Assembly (NCBI GenBank): GCA_964627805.1
Contig: CAZVLA010000030.1
Coordinates: forward strand, 104,826 to 168,825
DNA length: 64,000 bases
From: CAZAMI01 sp964627805
GTDB lineage: Archaea; Thermoproteota; Thermoprotei_A; Sulfolobales; NBVN01
Reading direction: 5' to 3'
Shown here: positions 62,579 through 64,000 of the stretch, piece by piece
Layout of the letters: each line of letters starts with the position of its first letter
Numbering within the stretch: position 1 is the stretch's first letter
Program-made: the position numbers and the translations under genes
Notes under the pieces: generated by a model
What the model saw: the letters and a program-made list of their open reading frames with translations, nothing else
What the model was told of the DNA's origin: nothing
Databases searched by the model: none

Positions 62579-63453
62579 TTGAGTAACCACCTCTTTAACG
62601 CGTAGTAACTATAAGGTATTATGATTATCATACTTAATGAAAAAATAACTACACTAATGGCTGCTCCTAAACTAACCATTTCTTTCCAGAATGTCGTCAT
62701 GTACATGTAAAATGCAAGGACATATGTGGAGATACCGGGTCCTCCCTGAGTCATGACGTAAACTAAGTCAAATACCTTTAATGAAAATATAGCTAATAAT
62801 GCTATTACTATTATGAAAGCAGATTTTATATTAGGGACGACTATGTACCTAAATAGTCTCCAGCCACTGGCTCCGTCAACTAATGCGGCTTCTATCATGC
62901 TCTTTAGATACCCTCCCCTTAAAGCTGACTGAAATAGAACGACGGCAAATCCTGTGTATTGCCATATAGCAGCAGCTATTAGGCAATAAATGGCGATGTT
63001 AGGATCACATATCCAACCTAGATGTGAAGTGTCTATACCAAACCTACTTAGAATACTATTTAGTACACCGTTAGCTGGGTCATATATCCAGGCCCACAAG
63101 GTACCTGTTACTACGAAAGATAACGCGGTGGGGTATAGAAAAATAGTTCTAAATATAGACTCTCCCTTAACTATATATAATTCAAGGATATACGCTATCA
63201 TTAGGCCTAAGAAGAGTGTAGGAAATATGAAAACAATCAGCCACAGTATATTATTCCTTAAGCTTATCCAGAACTTATCACTTGACACCATGTACTCATA
63301 CCACTTAATACCGACTAAGTTGTAGTTAGGGCGCATGCCTACCCAGTCAGTAAAAGATATAAATATAGTCCAGAATGTCATGAAGTAGAGTATGCCAAGT
63401 ATGAAGAATAACGGTAGAAGAAAAATGAGTGTGTATTTTAGTGTTGCCTTCAA
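62575..63453 (-). CDS. Sugar ABC transporter permease (MalF type)
   Basis: About 292 residues, six helices, no large MalF P2 loop. The EAA loop is IEAALVDGASGWRLFRYI near residue 185. TTG 63453 behind GGTGAGAT is chosen; the frame is open to GTG 63489, but that would overlap the binding-protein gene and lacks a ribosome site. The substrate class is probably oligosaccharide or glycerol-phosphate-like. Confidence 0.9.
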   Translation of the reverse strand: MKATLKYTLIFLLPLFFILGILYFMTFWTIFISFTDWVGMRPNYNLVGIKWYEYMVSSDKFWISLRNNILWLIVFIFPTLFLGLMIAYILELYIVKGESIFRTIFLYPTALSFVVTGTLWAWIYDPANGVLNSILSRFGIDTSHLGWICDPNIAIYCLIAAAIWQYTGFAVVLFQSALRGGYLKSMIEAALVDGASGWRLFRYIVVPNIKSAFIIVIALLAIFSLKVFDLVYVMTQGGPGISTYVLAFYMYMTTFWKEMVSLGAAISVVIFSLSMIIIIPYSYYALKRWLLK

Positions 63454-63470
63454 GATCTCACCCGTACCTC

Positions 63471-64000
63471 TTATCCTCCCCAGAACCACTTACTCTGCTC
63501 CTTAACCATATCCTTTATGAAGATCTTTTCAAGCTGTGATATGGTTTTATCGACGTTCGGACTGGTTACGAACTGTGCCATTACGTCATAGTAATCCCTC
63601 AAGAACGATAAAGGTGCTAGTACGCCATGTGCAGACATAGGTATTACAAGTTCTGGATGTTCCCTGTAGAATTTAACGTTTTCCTGTCTATACTTGTCAG
63701 GGTAATTAGTTGGTGCGTCAAGCCTAGGCGCGATACTCCCCTTAATCTTAGTGAATTCGAACTCAGCCTCAGGGTCAGCTAATAACCTTAGCCACTTCTT
63801 AGCTGCGTCTGGATGCGGTGCTCCCTTAGGTAATGTAAACTCATCCACTATCATTAAGAATACTTCAGTAGGTTTCTGTGGGAAGGGCACGCCATCAAAA
63901 TCAACGCCGGGTTTGTAGCCGTTAGCTAGGAAGTATCCTAAGGCGAAGTCACCCATGAATACCATGGCGGCCTTACCTTGGGCTACTAGTCCTACGGACT
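63471..64000 (-). CDS. Sugar ABC transporter solute-binding protein (C-terminal part)
   Basis: Family 1 extracellular binding protein; the 5' part lies beyond the window. The visible piece starts in VGLVAQGKAAMVFMGDFALG, which is the typical region after the hinge, and continues with TEVFLMIVDEFTLPKGAPHPD and DAAKKWLRLLADPEAEFEF to the end SKWFWGG. No membrane anchor is visible in this part. It is the first gene in the visible part of the operon. Confidence 0.88.
   Translation of the reverse strand, partial: SVGLVAQGKAAMVFMGDFALGYFLANGYKPGVDFDGVPFPQKPTEVFLMIVDEFTLPKGAPHPDAAKKWLRLLADPEAEFEFTKIKGSIAPRLDAPTNYPDKYRQENVKFYREHPELVIPMSAHGVLAPLSFLRDYYDVMAQFVTSPNVDKTISQLEKIFIKDMVKEQSKWFWGG

Noticed and set aside
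1..64000. tRNA genes, insertion sequences and integrase sites
   Set aside because: No gap shows a tRNA-like T-arm plus acceptor, and no transposase, integrase or long terminal repeats were found by reading the gaps.

Overview
The window is a continuous 64-kb piece of a chromosome from a hyperthermophilic archaeon, most likely a Thermoproteota (Crenarchaeota) member. The evidence is the gene content: Hel308, NurA/HerA, archaemetzincin, TrmB, a tungsten GAPOR, IorAB, ADP-forming acyl-CoA synthetase, a DUF2153-type protein, archaeal riboflavin synthase, C/D box sRNAs and a 317-nt archaeal SRP RNA. The glutamate dehydrogenase looks closest to Pyrobaculum-type enzymes, so a Thermoproteales relative (Caldivirga/Vulcanisaeta-like) is a reasonable but unproven guess. 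DNA is AT-rich with TTA/CTA, AGG, GTA and AGT codons, so structured RNAs stand out as GC islands. First genes of transcripts often look leaderless behind a TATA box; internal genes use GGAGGTGA-type ribosome sites. No CRISPR, IS element, rRNA or convincing tRNA was seen.

Layout: 1-4.5 kb pheS(partial)-pheT and hel308. 4.5-9 kb a B12/radical SAM protein, archaemetzincin and the NfnAB/GltA pair. 9-12 kb nurA-herA. 12-16 kb glmS, a GlmU-like enzyme and a phosphoribosyltransferase. 16-20 kb acyl-CoA synthetase alpha and iorAB. 20-24.5 kb a lipoate locus (two radical SAM candidates for the archaeal LipS1/LipS2 lipoyl synthase, lplA, lplB, a HAD phosphatase, a third radical SAM protein). 24.5-30 kb a HhH DNA glycosylase, ribC, M29 aminopeptidase, kinase, gdhA and a JAMM-like protein. 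30-36.6 kb an ABC-GNAT fusion, 6-phospho-3-hexuloisomerase, a nuclease-like gene and a site-2 protease. 36.7-37 kb SRP RNA. 37-43 kb GAPOR, Hsp20, IMPase, nucleotidyltransferase, RNA m5C methyltransferase. 43-50 kb threonine dehydratase with RidA, TrmB-type regulator, MPG glycosylase, and a three-gene radical SAM/asparagine-synthase-like set. 50-56.7 kb a dipeptide ABC transporter. 58-60.5 kb PRTase and guaA. 60.6-64 kb a sugar ABC transporter cut by the window end.

Metabolically the genes fit peptide fermentation with ferredoxin as the main electron carrier: Dpp transport, M29 aminopeptidase, GDH, IorAB plus ADP-forming acyl-CoA synthetase for ATP, GAPOR making reduced ferredoxin in glycolysis, and NfnAB passing it to NADP.

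The observations most worth checking are: a dipeptide-binding protein whose two halves are in circularly permuted order; guaA and a lipoate-synthase gene whose conserved N-termini seem to begin at CTG; a C/D box sRNA whose first guide is complementary to the anti-Shine-Dalgarno end of 16S rRNA, plus two or three further C/D sRNAs; and the compact radical SAM/AsnB-like operon of unknown function.
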